From: Clostridium sp. Marseille-P299 | GTDB lineage: Bacteria; Bacillota; Clostridia; Lachnospirales; Lachnospiraceae | DNA length: 64,000 nucleotides | Direction: 5' to 3' | Assembly (NCBI RefSeq): GCF_900078195.1 | Contig: NZ_FJVE01000007.1 | Span: forward strand, 2,356,001 to 2,420,000 | Part shown: positions 1-9,421 of the stretch, one piece after another | Layout of the letters: each line of letters starts with the position of its first letter | Numbering within the stretch: position 1 is the stretch's first letter | Notes under the pieces: generated by a model | What the model saw: the letters and a program-made list of their open reading frames with translations, nothing else | Databases searched by the model: none | Told to the model about the DNA's origin: nothing | Translations under genes and position numbers: made by a program

Positions 1-831
1 GCAGTAACTACTTATTTTATCACAAAATTGATAAACCTTTTTAGTCACATAACTATTTTTAAAGCTAATATAATATGAAATAATTAGCTGAAGTATAATA
101 AGCACGAATAAGACATTAATATGAACAATCTTCATTAACACCAGTAGTAAACTTACTAAAGCAGAAATCGGCAATATAATTGCGCACTTTTTAACAATTG
201 TGGATAATAACTTTCTATCCATATGAAGAAATTCTAGAAAGCTTTCATACCACGTTTTAGAATCCTCTCCATTCTTTAATCCGATCATCATACTTAATGC
301 TTCAAGCTCAAGAGCAAGTTCTTCATTCTCCATGAATTCCTTAACTGCTTGTTGTTTTTTAATTATATCCTGTGCATTATTATGACCTTCTTTTAAATAT
401 ATGGATAAGCGTTTCCTACCTTCCTCGGTATTACAAACACTTAAATACTGATACAAAGAATTTTCACCAAAAATATCAATGTCCTGTTCTATTTCAGTAT
501 TAGCATCTAAAAAATCCTTTCCAGTATCTTTAAACACGGACCAATTATTGGTATTGCGAGCTATCTGCCTAGTTAATACCTTTTGTTTGGCTTTCAAATA
601 ATCCCTATTTTCACTTAGTTTTTCATACCAAGAAAGCATGCCTATAAAGCAGATACAACATAATAAAAAGACTACAAAATATATGCTTTTTTTATCAACG
701 ACACTAATTACAAATCCGATAATTCCTATGACACTTACCAATAATCTAAGATTTGATATTACATTTAGCTGATGATTTATTTTTTCATAATCTTTGTCTA
801 CTTTAATAAGTATCTCTTCATAATTATTCAT
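1..831 (-). CDS. MutS-family membrane-anchored ATPase, N-terminal part (runs off the left edge)
   Basis: An open frame of 277 codons reads out of the left edge of the window without a stop. The chosen ATG at 831 has GGAGG five bases upstream; an in-frame ATG at 843 lies over that site and is less likely. The product has two hydrophobic pairs, at about residues 28-65 and 215-255, with a helical region between them that includes IFGENSLYQYL and EEGRKRLSIYL. This resembles the helical core of MutS-like proteins that carry N-terminal membrane segments in Clostridia. The Walker ATPase domain would lie beyond the edge, so the family call rests on the N-terminal part only. The role is unknown; it need not be mismatch repair. 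Confidence 0.6.
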   Translation of the reverse strand, partial: MNNYEEILIKVDKDYEKINHQLNVISNLRLLVSVIGIIGFVISVVDKKSIYFVVFLLCCICFIGMLSWYEKLSENRDYLKAKQKVLTRQIARNTNNWSVFKDTGKDFLDANTEIEQDIDIFGENSLYQYLSVCNTEEGRKRLSIYLKEGHNNAQDIIKKQQAVKEFMENEELALELEALSMMIGLKNGEDSKTWYESFLEFLHMDRKLLSTIVKKCAIILPISALVSLLLVLMKIVHINVLFVLIILQLIISYYISFKNSYVTKKVYQFCDKISSYC

Positions 832-915
832 TAAGTCCTCCATTAAGCCCCCATTCGTTATACTAAAATACATCGTCAAATGTAAAAACAGTTCATTTTC
901 TCTTAAATCAGTATG

Positions 916-967
916 TAAAAAGGGCCAATACACAAAATCCTAGGACAACAATATGTGTATTAACCCT
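916..967 (-). terminator. Rho-independent terminator after cdsA
   Basis: The arms 921-934 and 954-967 pair over 14 bases with two mismatches. On the minus strand the stem is followed by TTTTTAC. It closes the frr/uppS/cdsA transcription unit. Confidence 0.75.
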
Positions 968-986
968 TATTAAAATAAATCATTTC

Positions 987-1802
987 TTATAAAATTTGTG
1001 CTAAATAAAATACAATCGGAGCTGTAAATATAATACTGTCAAATCGATCTAAAATACCGCCATGACCAGGGATTAATTTTCCATAGTCCTTAATATCATT
1101 GTTTCTCTTAATAGCAGATGCTGCCAAATCTCCGATTTGAGATATAATAGAGGAACATCCGCCAATGATAGCAAACGCAAGTTGCGGATATGTAACACCG
1201 CTTATGTTATTCTTAAATACCGTTGCAAATAAAAATCCAAGAAATGCAGCACCAAGGATACCGCCGATGCTACCTTCTATTGATTTATGTGGACTTAACA
1301 CAGGTGCTAATTTACGTTTTCCAATCTTTCTACCTACAAGGTAAGCACAAGTATCAGAACCCCATGCACCAATAAAGGTCATCCAAACAAGATATTGTCC
1401 ACCTTCAAGAATTCTAACGCGGTAAATAAATGATAACATAATTGCAACATAAAATAAGCCAAAGAAAGTTAAAGTAACTTGGTATGACTCATATTTTGGG
1501 AAGCTAAATACATATACAATCATAATGCAAAGTAAGCTTCCAATTACCATAGGAAAAATAAGATCTTCCCTACTAAATAATAATAACAAATAATAAATGA
1601 TGCAACTTATATACCCTACATAAGCAATCGGTTTCTTATGCATATCTAAAATTCGATATAATTCCATCAATCCAATTAATGAAATCACTAAAGTGATACC
1701 ATATAAAACGTAACCGCCTAAGACCAAGGCAGTCACAGCGATGATCATTAATATACAGGAACTACGAAAACGAATCCAAAATGAATTATCCTTTTGTGAC
1801 AT
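987..1802 (-). CDS. cdsA: phosphatidate cytidylyltransferase
   Basis: This enzyme makes CDP-diacylglycerol from phosphatidate and CTP, the branch point for membrane phospholipids. The 271-residue protein has about eight hydrophobic segments. It ends with the CDP-diglyceride synthetase signature SAIKRNNDIKDYGKLIPGHG followed by GILDRFDS (about residues 225-252), which holds the conserved Lys, Asp and His-Gly-Gly residues. The length is normal for the family. The start has GGAGG six bases upstream. The ATG overlaps the uppS stop by one base (TAATG), so the two genes are translationally coupled. The uppS-cdsA order is common in Firmicutes. Confidence 0.95.
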   Translation of the reverse strand: MSQKDNSFWIRFRSSCILMIIAVTALVLGGYVLYGITLVISLIGLMELYRILDMHKKPIAYVGYISCIIYYLLLLFSREDLIFPMVIGSLLCIMIVYVFSFPKYESYQVTLTFFGLFYVAIMLSFIYRVRILEGGQYLVWMTFIGAWGSDTCAYLVGRKIGKRKLAPVLSPHKSIEGSIGGILGAAFLGFLFATVFKNNISGVTYPQLAFAIIGGCSSIISQIGDLAASAIKRNNDIKDYGKLIPGHGGILDRFDSIIFTAPIVFYLAQIL

Positions 1803-2524
1803 TACAATCCTCCAAATCTTCTCTCACGACCGTTATAATACTCAATCGCTTTAATAAGCTCCTTTTTATTGAAATCTGGCCAAAGTACATCTGGAAAATA
1901 AAATTCTGCATATGCTAATTGCCACAACATAAAATTAGATAAACGTTGCTCTCCACTTGTACGTATTAATAAGTCAGGATCAGGAATATCTTTCGTATCT
2001 AAAGCATTGGAAAAATCACTTTCTGTTAAAGTATCAATATCCAATTCTCCATCCTTATATGCTTTTGCAATTGCTTTGGTTGCACGAAGAATTTCATCTC
2101 GACCACCATAGTTTAATGCAACTTGAAAATTAAGGCCTGTATAATGCTTTGAACCTTCCTCAAGTATGCGTATCTTTTCCTGCATGTCAGGTGCCAAACG
2201 CTTAATATCTCCAATGATACGAACGCGCATATTATTCTTTTTACACTTTTCAAGACTCTGATCTAAAAAGTCACGAAGTATTTTCATTAATGCTTCCACT
2301 TCTGAATCAGGTCTTGACCAATTTTCTGTAGAAAACGCGTATACAGTAACATATTTTATACCAAGTTCCCAAGCATCTTTACAAATTTTTTCTAATATCT
2401 TACTACCTTGAGAATGTCCATAATTTCTTGGCATCAAACGTTTTTTTGCCCATCTTCCGTTCCCATCCATGATAATGCCAACATGAGTTGGGATATTTAA
2501 TTCTTTATCTAGTTCTTTCGCCAT
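1802..2524 (-). CDS. uppS: isoprenyl (undecaprenyl diphosphate) synthase
   Basis: This is a cis-prenyltransferase that extends farnesyl diphosphate with isopentenyl diphosphate to make the C55 carrier lipid for peptidoglycan. The 240-residue protein shows every family block in order: IMDGNGRWAKKR with the catalytic Asp20, FSTENWSRP, NYGGRDEI and the C-terminal DLLIRTSGEQRLSNFMLWQ. The start has GAGAGG eight bases upstream. A hairpin terminator separates it from frr, so expression may come partly from read-through or a local promoter. Confidence 0.96.
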   Translation of the reverse strand: MAKELDKELNIPTHVGIIMDGNGRWAKKRLMPRNYGHSQGSKILEKICKDAWELGIKYVTVYAFSTENWSRPDSEVEALMKILRDFLDQSLEKCKKNNMRVRIIGDIKRLAPDMQEKIRILEEGSKHYTGLNFQVALNYGGRDEILRATKAIAKAYKDGELDIDTLTESDFSNALDTKDIPDPDLLIRTSGEQRLSNFMLWQLAYAEFYFPDVLWPDFNKKELIKAIEYYNGRERRFGGL

Positions 2525-2546
2525 AACATAAACCTCTCTACAATAA

Positions 2547-2604
2547 AAGGGGCCGTTGCAAAATATTCATAACAATGAAAATATATTTTGCAACAGCTCC
2601 TTTC
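2547..2604 (-). terminator. terminator/attenuator between frr and uppS
   Basis: The arms 2549-2566 and 2583-2600 form a long, nearly perfect stem, with TTTTATTG after it on the minus strand. It lies between frr and uppS, so it ends or attenuates the pyrH-frr message. The rest of the spacer, 2605-2727, is AT-rich with no other clear site. Confidence 0.65.
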
Positions 2605-2727
2605 GAAATTTATCAATAGTATACTTCATTATGGATGAATTAGTACTATATTAATATATACTTTATTCGTATATTATATTGATATACTATCTAAATGTAT
2701 ACTTATCCTATAATAATTATGCTATTA

Positions 2728-3282
2728 TTATACAGTAAGTACTTCTTTAGACTTATCTTCCATTGCCTTATCAATTTCAGCAATATATTTGTCTGTAACT
2801 TTTTGAATTTCATCTTCGATTTGCTTTTGCTCATCTTCAGAAATTTCATTTGCTTTGCTTGCTTTTTTGATTGCATCATTTGCATCTCTACGGATATTAC
2901 GGATTGCAACCTTTGCATTTTCAGCTTTTTTCTTAACGTCTTTTACTAAATCTTTTCTTCTTTCCTCTGTAAGTTCAGGGAATACTAAACGAATTACTTT
3001 ACCATCATTGCTTGGTGTTAAACCGATATCAGATGCTAAAATTGCTTTTTCAATATCTTTGATTAACTTTGCTTCCCAAGGTTGAATCTGAATCACTCTT
3101 GCTTCTGGAACGGAAACGTTAGCAACAGATTGCAAGTTAGAAGGTTGTCCGTAGTAATCTACACGAATCTTATCTAAAACATGTGGATTAGCTCTTCCTG
3201 CTCTGATTCCTACATACTCTTCTCTTAATGAATCTAATGATTTCTGCATTTTACTTTCAAATGGTTTAATTCTTTCATTCAT
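2728..3282 (-). CDS. frr: ribosome recycling factor
   Basis: With EF-G, this factor splits the post-termination ribosome. The 184-residue protein is full length for the family (about 185) and all helical/beta as expected. Typical blocks include LREEYVGIRAGRANPHVLD near residue 20, VDYYGQPSNLQSVANVSVPE and the C-terminal EDEIQKVTDKYIAEID. The start has GGAGG eight bases upstream. It lies 12 bases after pyrH, the usual Firmicute pyrH-frr pair. Confidence 0.97.
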   Translation of the reverse strand: MNERIKPFESKMQKSLDSLREEYVGIRAGRANPHVLDKIRVDYYGQPSNLQSVANVSVPEARVIQIQPWEAKLIKDIEKAILASDIGLTPSNDGKVIRLVFPELTEERRKDLVKDVKKKAENAKVAIRNIRRDANDAIKKASKANEISEDEQKQIEDEIQKVTDKYIAEIDKAMEDKSKEVLTV

Positions 3283-3294
3283 GTTTCTATCCTC

Positions 3295-3999
3295 CTAATT
3301 TGTTACTACAGTACCTGTACACGCTTTCTTTACATTGTTCACAATACTATTTTCTTCATTTAAAGAAAATACTAAAATGCTCATGTTATTTTCCATACAC
3401 ATAACAGTTGCTGTTAAATCCATTATTGCCAATTTCTTTTCTAATAACTCTTCAAAGCTTACTGTCTCGTATTTCTTTGCATTTGGATTTTGTTTTGGAT
3501 CACTGTCATACACACCGTCAACAGCGCGTGCCATTAAAATAACATCCGTTTCAAGCTCGATTGCACGTAAAGCAGTTGCTGTATCTGTTGAAAAATAAGG
3601 GTGTCCTGTGCCTCCGGCTAAGAATATAACCTTTTTTTCTCCTAGATATTCATTTGCTTTATCCTTTGAAAATAATTCAGTCATGCTACCACAATAAAAT
3701 GGTGTAAGTATCGCTGTATCCATACCTACATAGCGAAAGATTTCGGATACATAAATACAATTCATTACTGTAGCTAGCATACCAATCTGATCTGCTTTTG
3801 TTCGGTCAATGGTCTCGCTACTTCTACCACGCCAGAAATTTCCTCCGCCAATGACAATCGCTACTTCAACACCATCATCAACTAATTCTTTTACTTGTTT
3901 TGCAACACCGATACAAGTTTGTTCATCAAATCCTGTTTTTTTGTCACCTGCAAGTGCCTCACCACTTAACTTAAGTAATACTCTGTTATACTTTTTCAT
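3295..3999 (-). CDS. pyrH: UMP kinase
   Basis: This kinase phosphorylates UMP to UDP in pyrimidine nucleotide synthesis. The 234-residue amino-acid-kinase-fold protein has YNRVLLKLSGEAL at the N-terminus, VIGGGNFWRG, the UMP-binding loop FLAGGTGHPYFSTDTA and the C-terminal DGVYDSDPKQNP. The start has GGAGG six bases upstream. rpsB and tsf, often next to pyrH in Firmicutes, are not upstream here. pyrH instead begins its own unit after a long AT-rich spacer. Confidence 0.97.
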   Translation of the reverse strand: MKKYNRVLLKLSGEALAGDKKTGFDEQTCIGVAKQVKELVDDGVEVAIVIGGGNFWRGRSSETIDRTKADQIGMLATVMNCIYVSEIFRYVGMDTAILTPFYCGSMTELFSKDKANEYLGEKKVIFLAGGTGHPYFSTDTATALRAIELETDVILMARAVDGVYDSDPKQNPNAKKYETVSFEELLEKKLAIMDLTATVMCMENNMSILVFSLNEENSIVNNVKKACTGTVVTN

Positions 4000-4351
4000 A
4001 ATAAACCTCCATGCGTCAATTCAAATTTATGTCGTTGATAAATTGAATATGGCATATATGTTTAGGTTGAAAATTTAGTTTTTTCAGCCTATCTTTTGGT
4101 ACTTTCGTTTGATTTATATATTACGAAAATACATCCCAAACGATTGTATCATATCTTGTGTACAATTTCTACTTTAATTTGCAAGATAATGCATCTTGAA
4201 TTAAATAACATGACTTTACACATATATTATTATCATATACAAGTTATTCTGTTTTGTAAAGTAAGTTTTCATTGATTCATCATCAAATAATACAATAATA
4301 CTTGTATGCTTTTAATCTAAAACAACCCTAAATCAAAAACAATATTAATAT
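4000..4351. other. AT-rich spacer upstream of pyrH
   Basis: This spacer presumably holds the pyrH promoter, but no convincing -35/-10 pair was found. No open frame with a ribosome binding site and no structured RNA was recognised. Confidence 0.4.
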
Positions 4352-4409
4352 AGAAGAAAAGCTTCATGATAGCAAACAAGATTTTAGAAATTGTTTGCTA
4401 TCATGAAGC
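4352..4409 (-). terminator. strong terminator after the flotillin gene
   Basis: A perfect 19-bp inverted repeat (4361-4379 with 4391-4409) has an 11-base loop. On the minus strand it is followed by TTTTCTTCT. It ends the flotillin transcript. Confidence 0.85.
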
Positions 4410-4522
4410 ATATAACTAGACTTACTTATAATATATTGGTGTTTTCCCTGGTGCTATTAAAACATCGGTACAAACATACATTTCAGGACAAGATTATACA
4501 AATCTATTTTAGTTCTTCCTTA

Positions 4523-6139
4523 TTATAATGTTGTATCCTCTACATTATTATTCTGTACTGGAACTATTTTATCAATTGCTTCCACTAATTCAGGATTTGC
4601 ATTTATATTAATATTCTTTGTTACTTGTGCATCATATCCTTTTGCTTTCACAATGTCACCTAAATCAATACCAGTTACTTCTTTTAAGGATTCAAATACT
4701 TGTGTCATAACCCCTGTTACATTCCCTGCAACATTGGATACACCGTTACTTCCATTCCCGCCATCCATAATAACAATCTTATCAATTTGTGATAATGGTT
4801 GAGCAATCTTTCCAGCAACATCTGGTAAAACTTGAATAAGCATTTCAGCAACTGCTGCACTGGAGTATTTTTGATAAGCTTCTGCCTTTTTCTCCATTGC
4901 CTCTGCTTCTGCAATACCCTTTGCTCGAATCGCATCTGCTTCTGCTTTACCTTTTTGGCTAATAACATCTGCTTCCGCTTGACCTGTTTTTCGAATTGCC
5001 TCTGATTCAGCAATTGCACGTAAACGCTTTGCTTCTGCTTCTGCCTCTGCAAATTTTTTCTGCGCTTCTGCTTGTGCTTCCGCTTCTGCAATTTTACGAT
5101 ATTTTTCAGCATCTGCAATATTTTGTTGCTTTTCTCTATCCGCTCTTGCAGGTTCAACTACTTCAGCACGTAAGCTTTCTTTAATACGTTCTGCTTGCTT
5201 TTGAGCAAGTTCAATATTCTTCTGCTCTTTTATAATTTGAATTTGAACTTGTGCTGCCTCGATATCCTTTTGACGCTCTTGTTTTAATAATTCTGCATCT
5301 AATTGTGCAGTTACTACTTCTTTAAAGGTAATATTCTTTTGAATCTCATAAGCAGCATCTGCCTTAGCTTTTGCGGCTTGTTGCTCTTGCATATAAGCAG
5401 CTTCCTGTACTTCTTTTAACTTCGTTGCTTCTGCAATTTCTGTTTCTGCTAGCAATCTTGCTTGCTCACCAGAACGTTTTGCTTTTGAAGTTTCAATCTG
5501 AGTTTCACGATTTGCTTCTGCTTTTGCAATTTCAGCATCTTTTTTCTTCTCAGCAATTTGTTTTACACCAAGTGCTTGTATGTATCCATTACTATCGTTG
5601 ATATCTTTAATTGTAAATACCTTAACTTCAAGACCCATTTCACCAAGTTCTGTTCCAACTACTTCTTGAACTTTAGAGGAAAATGTTTCTCTATCGCGGT
5701 AAATATCTTCTACCGTCATTGTTGATACAATTTCTCGAAGTTTACCTTCCAACACGTTGGTTGCGGTACTACGAATGGATTGCTCGATTTGCATTTCATT
5801 TCTACCAGTAAACTGCTCAATTGCGTTAAAGATTGAATTTGTTTCATTCTTTACTTTAATAACTGCAGTACCTACTACCGCAATTGGTACACCTTGTGAG
5901 GACATACTCTCATCTGTTGAAACATCGATTTGAATATTTCCAAGTGATATGTAATCGACACGTTGTAAGATTGGAATAACAAGTCCACCACCACCGGTGA
6001 TAATTTTCTTTTTGGTACCTGTCACTACAGCTGCCTTATCCTGCGGTACCTTTTTCCACATAGATAGTAATACACTAACGATAACAATTAGTCCAATGAT
6101 TGCTATTACAATGTACATTGTTGAATTTGAATCTGGCAT
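4523..6139 (-). CDS. floT: flotillin-like scaffold protein
   Basis: This is a membrane microdomain scaffold of the flotillin/SPFH family. The chosen ATG at 6139 has GGAGGAG four bases upstream; it lies 17 codons inside a longer open frame and gives 538 residues. An N-terminal hydrophobic segment (about residues 8-27) is followed by an SPFH/band 7 domain to about residue 190. A very long Ala/Glu-rich coiled coil follows, with many AEAEA-type repeats (about 200-425). The C-terminal region contains QIDKIVIMDGG, typical of FloT/YuaG. An NfeD-like gene lies just upstream, matching the yuaFG pairing of Bacillus. Confidence 0.93.
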   Translation of the reverse strand: MPDSNSTMYIVIAIIGLIVIVSVLLSMWKKVPQDKAAVVTGTKKKIITGGGGLVIPILQRVDYISLGNIQIDVSTDESMSSQGVPIAVVGTAVIKVKNETNSIFNAIEQFTGRNEMQIEQSIRSTATNVLEGKLREIVSTMTVEDIYRDRETFSSKVQEVVGTELGEMGLEVKVFTIKDINDSNGYIQALGVKQIAEKKKDAEIAKAEANRETQIETSKAKRSGEQARLLAETEIAEATKLKEVQEAAYMQEQQAAKAKADAAYEIQKNITFKEVVTAQLDAELLKQERQKDIEAAQVQIQIIKEQKNIELAQKQAERIKESLRAEVVEPARADREKQQNIADAEKYRKIAEAEAQAEAQKKFAEAEAEAKRLRAIAESEAIRKTGQAEADVISQKGKAEADAIRAKGIAEAEAMEKKAEAYQKYSSAAVAEMLIQVLPDVAGKIAQPLSQIDKIVIMDGGNGSNGVSNVAGNVTGVMTQVFESLKEVTGIDLGDIVKAKGYDAQVTKNININANPELVEAIDKIVPVQNNNVEDTTL

Positions 6140-6439
6140 TTTACTCCTCCTATACCTTTTATTTTTAGAATATCGATTCGATAAATTCATCGAAAAATAA
6201 CTGTAAGGTTTTCTTTGAATCGAATCTATTTATGAGAATGAAAAGACCTATATCTACTATATAATTATATCTACTTATTAATTCTCTTTTTGTTATATAA
6301 AATGAGAAAATAACAAGGATATAATCAATTCCGTACCTAAAAAATGAATCGTTATAAAGATAAGGTGTTTTCAATTTCATACATTTAATGAACGAAATGG
6401 GTTTACCAAGACCTTTAAAAATTAAACTTCAATCTAATA
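6140..6439. other. spacer between the NfeD-like gene and floT
   Basis: There is no terminator-like hairpin here, so the two genes may share a transcript. A 71-codon open frame on the minus strand (6165-6380) is low-complexity with no convincing ribosome binding site and is not called. A small inverted repeat, TTCGAT-N6-ATCGAA, lies at about 6177-6194. Confidence 0.4.
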
Positions 6440-7015
6440 TTATTCATATTTCTTTATTAAATCTTTTTCCCTTACAATGGCTATATTTTTTTCAAAGCGA
6501 ACGATAGAAACAATGGAATCTTGTTTAATGCTTACATCTTTTTCTTCTGCCTTTGCAGGATAAGAACTTGTAATACCATCAAGAGTAGTTACACTGATGG
6601 ATCCATATCCATTGGCAACGATGGTATTGATTACTTTTGCATCATATAATAGTAGTTGCTCCATTGAAATCGTTGTGTTCTCCACTTTCTTTAATTTATG
6701 AATCATTGTCTGCAAAATTACTGCAATTAGATATCCTAAGCCCACAGCAATGATATTTACAATAACTGCATTATGTCCATTGTAAAATAATTTACCAACG
6801 GTTCCGTATATCAATAATCCACCACAAATGCTTTGTATTGAAAAAGGCAAGAAACAAACACTAGTATCCCCAATATCAAAGCTAAAATCAAAATTTAGCA
6901 AATCAAAAATACCATCAAATATACCATCCAAAAAATCAAAAACCTTGCCAAGTACTAAAGATAGAAGTGGTATTCCAAAGCCAATTGCAACACATATCGT
7001 ATAAACTCTATCCAT
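6440..7015 (-). CDS. NfeD/YuaF-like membrane protein, flotillin partner
   Basis: The 191-residue protein has an N-terminal hydrophobic segment, further membrane segments at about residues 60-110 and a C-terminal OB-fold region of about 60 residues with the NfeD pattern GYGSISVTTLDG...YPAKAEE...IVSIVRFEKNIAIV. Proteins of this class sit beside flotillins and are thought to act with them in membrane organisation. The start has GGAGG seven bases upstream. It is the first gene of a two-gene set with floT downstream. The family is supported by the C-terminal pattern and context; the exact function is inferred. Confidence 0.8.
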   Translation of the reverse strand: MDRVYTICVAIGFGIPLLSLVLGKVFDFLDGIFDGIFDLLNFDFSFDIGDTSVCFLPFSIQSICGGLLIYGTVGKLFYNGHNAVIVNIIAVGLGYLIAVILQTMIHKLKKVENTTISMEQLLLYDAKVINTIVANGYGSISVTTLDGITSSYPAKAEEKDVSIKQDSIVSIVRFEKNIAIVREKDLIKKYE

Positions 7016-7149
7016 ATGAAACCTCCATCTGTTTTTCTAACATGTTGCGCCTAACATTTATGTATACGCCCGTTTACAATATCCATTATACTACATTTTT
7101 TACTTTATTTGTAGAAATTTTCTTATTTTAAGTTAATCTTAAGCTTTCT

Positions 7150-7219
7150 CTAATAAAAATAAAGAGTTGTTAAAGCGCATTTCGAAGAATCCTTAGGAAA
7201 CGCAGTGTTTAACAACTCC
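7150..7219 (-). terminator. terminator after cysN
   Basis: The arms 7164-7174 and 7209-7219 pair perfectly, with further pairing inside. On the minus strand the stem is followed by TTTATTTTTATT. It closes the sulfate assimilation operon. Confidence 0.75.
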
Positions 7220-7239
7220 AATATATTTTTAATATTATT

Positions 7240-8952
7240 TTAAATAACCCAATCGTAGTTTTGGAAGCTTACCTTACGAAACGTCTCAAATCTCATCCAC
7301 TGATTTAAGAAATCATGTTCTTCCTTATCTTTTTTATTTTCATAATCTTCTATAAACTTCTTATACTCCGCTCTAGAATTTACTATAATTTCAAACCCTC
7401 TACTATTTGTAAGGGGTAGACCTCCATATTGATATTCTGACAATGGTATAATTTCTTCCACAGATCCATCTCTTACTTTAACTGCAACCAAATCTCTAAG
7501 AACTAAAATATCAAAATAGTTTGGATACTGATAGCTATCTCCAACCAGTGGAAGTTCATCTCCTACCGTATAGGTAATACCTTTGGCTTGAATCTTATTA
7601 ATACTAAGTTGCTCTGTATTATAATAAAACTCTTCGAAGATATCTCCTCTTGCCTTTAAATCACCATAGGCAAACGTTGCATTAGGTTCCTCTTTTATTA
7701 CTTCTTCACGATTTACAATAATTCCACCACCTGCAACATCATAGCCATCTACAAGAACGAATCTTCCAGTTGCATTGCAGTCAAAAAAGCGATCAAAGGC
7801 TACAATATCTTTCGTTTTAACAATCACTTCTGCTACATCATTTAATGCAACGGCAGTTAATTCTTTATCACTACTATCTAAAGTAGATGCATCAATTACT
7901 TTAAGAATTTTAACTATTTCTCCCTCAAATTCGCTAGTAGCAAGCTTAATCTTATATTTCTTACCAATTAGTAATGGTTGTTTTCCCATCCAAAAAACAT
8001 TTGCACGGAAAGAATTTGAAATATAAGGTGCATCTTTTTCAAACGCAATAAGTTCACCTCTTTTATTAAAAAACTCATCTTCAAATGTAATTCCTACCGA
8101 TTCTCCCGCAGATACTATGCTCTTTTTATCTCGTTCAGCCCAATATTCAATTGTTTTTACAATTGTTTGTTTACCTTCTGGATAAATTGTGACTTTATCG
8201 CCAACTTGTAAGCTACCACTTTCTATTTTACCAGCGATAATTCTTCGATCATCAAATTTATAAACGTCTTGTATTGGGAATCTGAGTGCTTTTTCTTCCA
8301 ATCCTTTTTCTTTTTCAATACTATCAATTGCTCCAATGATAGACTCCCCATGAAACCAAGGAAGTTTCTCTGATTTTTCTAAAATATTTTCACCATAATA
8401 TGCTGAAACTGGGATAAAATCCAGTGGATAAACCTGAAGTGTTTCTAAAAACTCCGTCATTTCTTCTTTTATGTTTTCATAAACTTCCTCTGAGTAGTTT
8501 ACTAAATCCATTTTATTTAATACTATGTAAACCTTTTGTATACCAAGCAAAGATAACATGTAAGCATGACGTTTTGACTGCTCTTTTACTCCTTCTTTTG
8601 CATCTATTATAAGTAATGCTGCCTCTGCATTCGCAGCCCCAGAAATCATATTTTTCAAAAATTCTTTATGTCCCGGTGCATCTATAATTACATAATCACG
8701 TAATTCAGTTGCGAATTGAATCTGGGTAGTATCAATTGTAATCCCTTGCTTTTGTTCTTCCTCAAATGCATCTAAAAGATAAGCATATTCAAAAGGTTTT
8801 CCTGTTTCTTTCGCAATCTTTTTAACCTTATTCACAGTTCCTTCCGGAAGAGAATTTGTATCATAAAGTAATCTTCCAATGACTGTTGATTTACCATGGT
8901 CAACGTGTCCGACTACTACTATTTTTAAAATTTCACGATTAATATTTTCCAT
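7240..8952 (-). CDS. cysN: sulfate adenylyltransferase large (GTPase) subunit
   Basis: CysN couples GTP hydrolysis to formation of adenosine 5'-phosphosulfate by CysD. The 570-residue protein has an EF-Tu-like GTPase domain: GHVDHGKST (about 15-23), IDAPGHKEF and NKMDLV. Two beta-barrel domains follow. The last 100-140 residues, from about [13 protein letters not shown] onward, go beyond the usual length of about 475 for the E. coli-type protein and lack an APS-kinase P-loop. AAGGTGAT precedes the ATG. cysD lies upstream but is separated by about 470 bases holding a repeat tract and a MITE-like element. Confidence 0.93.
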   Translation of the reverse strand: MENINREILKIVVVGHVDHGKSTVIGRLLYDTNSLPEGTVNKVKKIAKETGKPFEYAYLLDAFEEEQKQGITIDTTQIQFATELRDYVIIDAPGHKEFLKNMISGAANAEAALLIIDAKEGVKEQSKRHAYMLSLLGIQKVYIVLNKMDLVNYSEEVYENIKEEMTEFLETLQVYPLDFIPVSAYYGENILEKSEKLPWFHGESIIGAIDSIEKEKGLEEKALRFPIQDVYKFDDRRIIAGKIESGSLQVGDKVTIYPEGKQTIVKTIEYWAERDKKSIVSAGESVGITFEDEFFNKRGELIAFEKDAPYISNSFRANVFWMGKQPLLIGKKYKIKLATSEFEGEIVKILKVIDASTLDSSDKELTAVALNDVAEVIVKTKDIVAFDRFFDCNATGRFVLVDGYDVAGGGIIVNREEVIKEEPNATFAYGDLKARGDIFEEFYYNTEQLSINKIQAKGITYTVGDELPLVGDSYQYPNYFDILVLRDLVAVKVRDGSVEEIIPLSEYQYGGLPLTNSRGFEIIVNSRAEYKKFIEDYENKKDKEEHDFLNQWMRFETFRKVSFQNYDWVI

Positions 8953-9010
8953 TCTTTTTTATCACCTTACTCTTTCTACAAAATAAATGATATTTTAATC
9001 TTACTCTTCT

Positions 9011-9096
9011 ATCTTAGATTTCATAAATCTCTTAAGTCTCTTAAGTCTCTTAAATTTCTTAAATTTCTAAATATCTTAAATTTATTAGATTTCTTC
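9011..9096. repeat. degenerate 9-10 bp tandem repeat upstream of cysN
   Basis: Units resembling CTTAAGTCT and CTTAAATTT recur about eight times in the cysD-cysN spacer. It looks like slippage-derived low-complexity DNA. Nothing else is recognised between it and the MITE-like element. Confidence 0.7.
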
Positions 9097-9150
9097 TTTA
9101 ATAATACCTACAGCAATCATTGTCAAAACAACATCGTTAACTGTGCCTAA

Positions 9151-9382
9151 GAATAATGGGGGAGAAATATTCATGAGAAATTATATGGAGAAATCTTAGT
9201 ATATCTTAGTCAAATGTTAATATGGAGTGATGATTCGCCATGGACGGCGAATCAAGATGGCACTGAGCCAGGATGGCGAATTGCCATCGGTCACGGGCTT
9301 ATGATATACACTTTCCATTTGACTTAGATATACTTGATTTCGGAATCTAATGTCCGAATGAATATTTTTCTCCCATTATTCT
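9151..9382. mobile_element. MITE-like 232-bp imperfect palindrome between cysD and cysN
   Basis: Positions 9151-9216 and 9317-9382 are inverted copies. The outer 24 bases match except for small length differences (GAATAATGGG at both ends), and the inner part shares AGTATATCT and AGTCAAATG. The loop holds two small palindromes, GATTCGCC-N6-GGCGAATC and GATGGC-N5-GCCATC. It has no coding capacity. A clear target duplication was not found. It is more GC-rich in the centre than its surroundings. It could be a non-autonomous element or a large intercistronic RNA hairpin. Confidence 0.6.
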
Positions 9383-9421
9383 TTCAAAATCTTACCTATA
9401 GTTTTGATTCATCAACATCAA

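Noticed and set aside
4996..5601. Leu-rich open frames opposite the flotillin coiled coil
   Set aside because: They are antisense shadows of the Ala/Glu repeat region.
6165..6380. 71-codon minus-strand open frame between the NfeD-like gene and floT
   Set aside because: Low-complexity, no convincing ribosome binding site and no family likeness.
9011..9096. Attachment site or phage remnant next to cysN
   Set aside because: Only a low-complexity slippage repeat is present; no integrase or flanking duplication.
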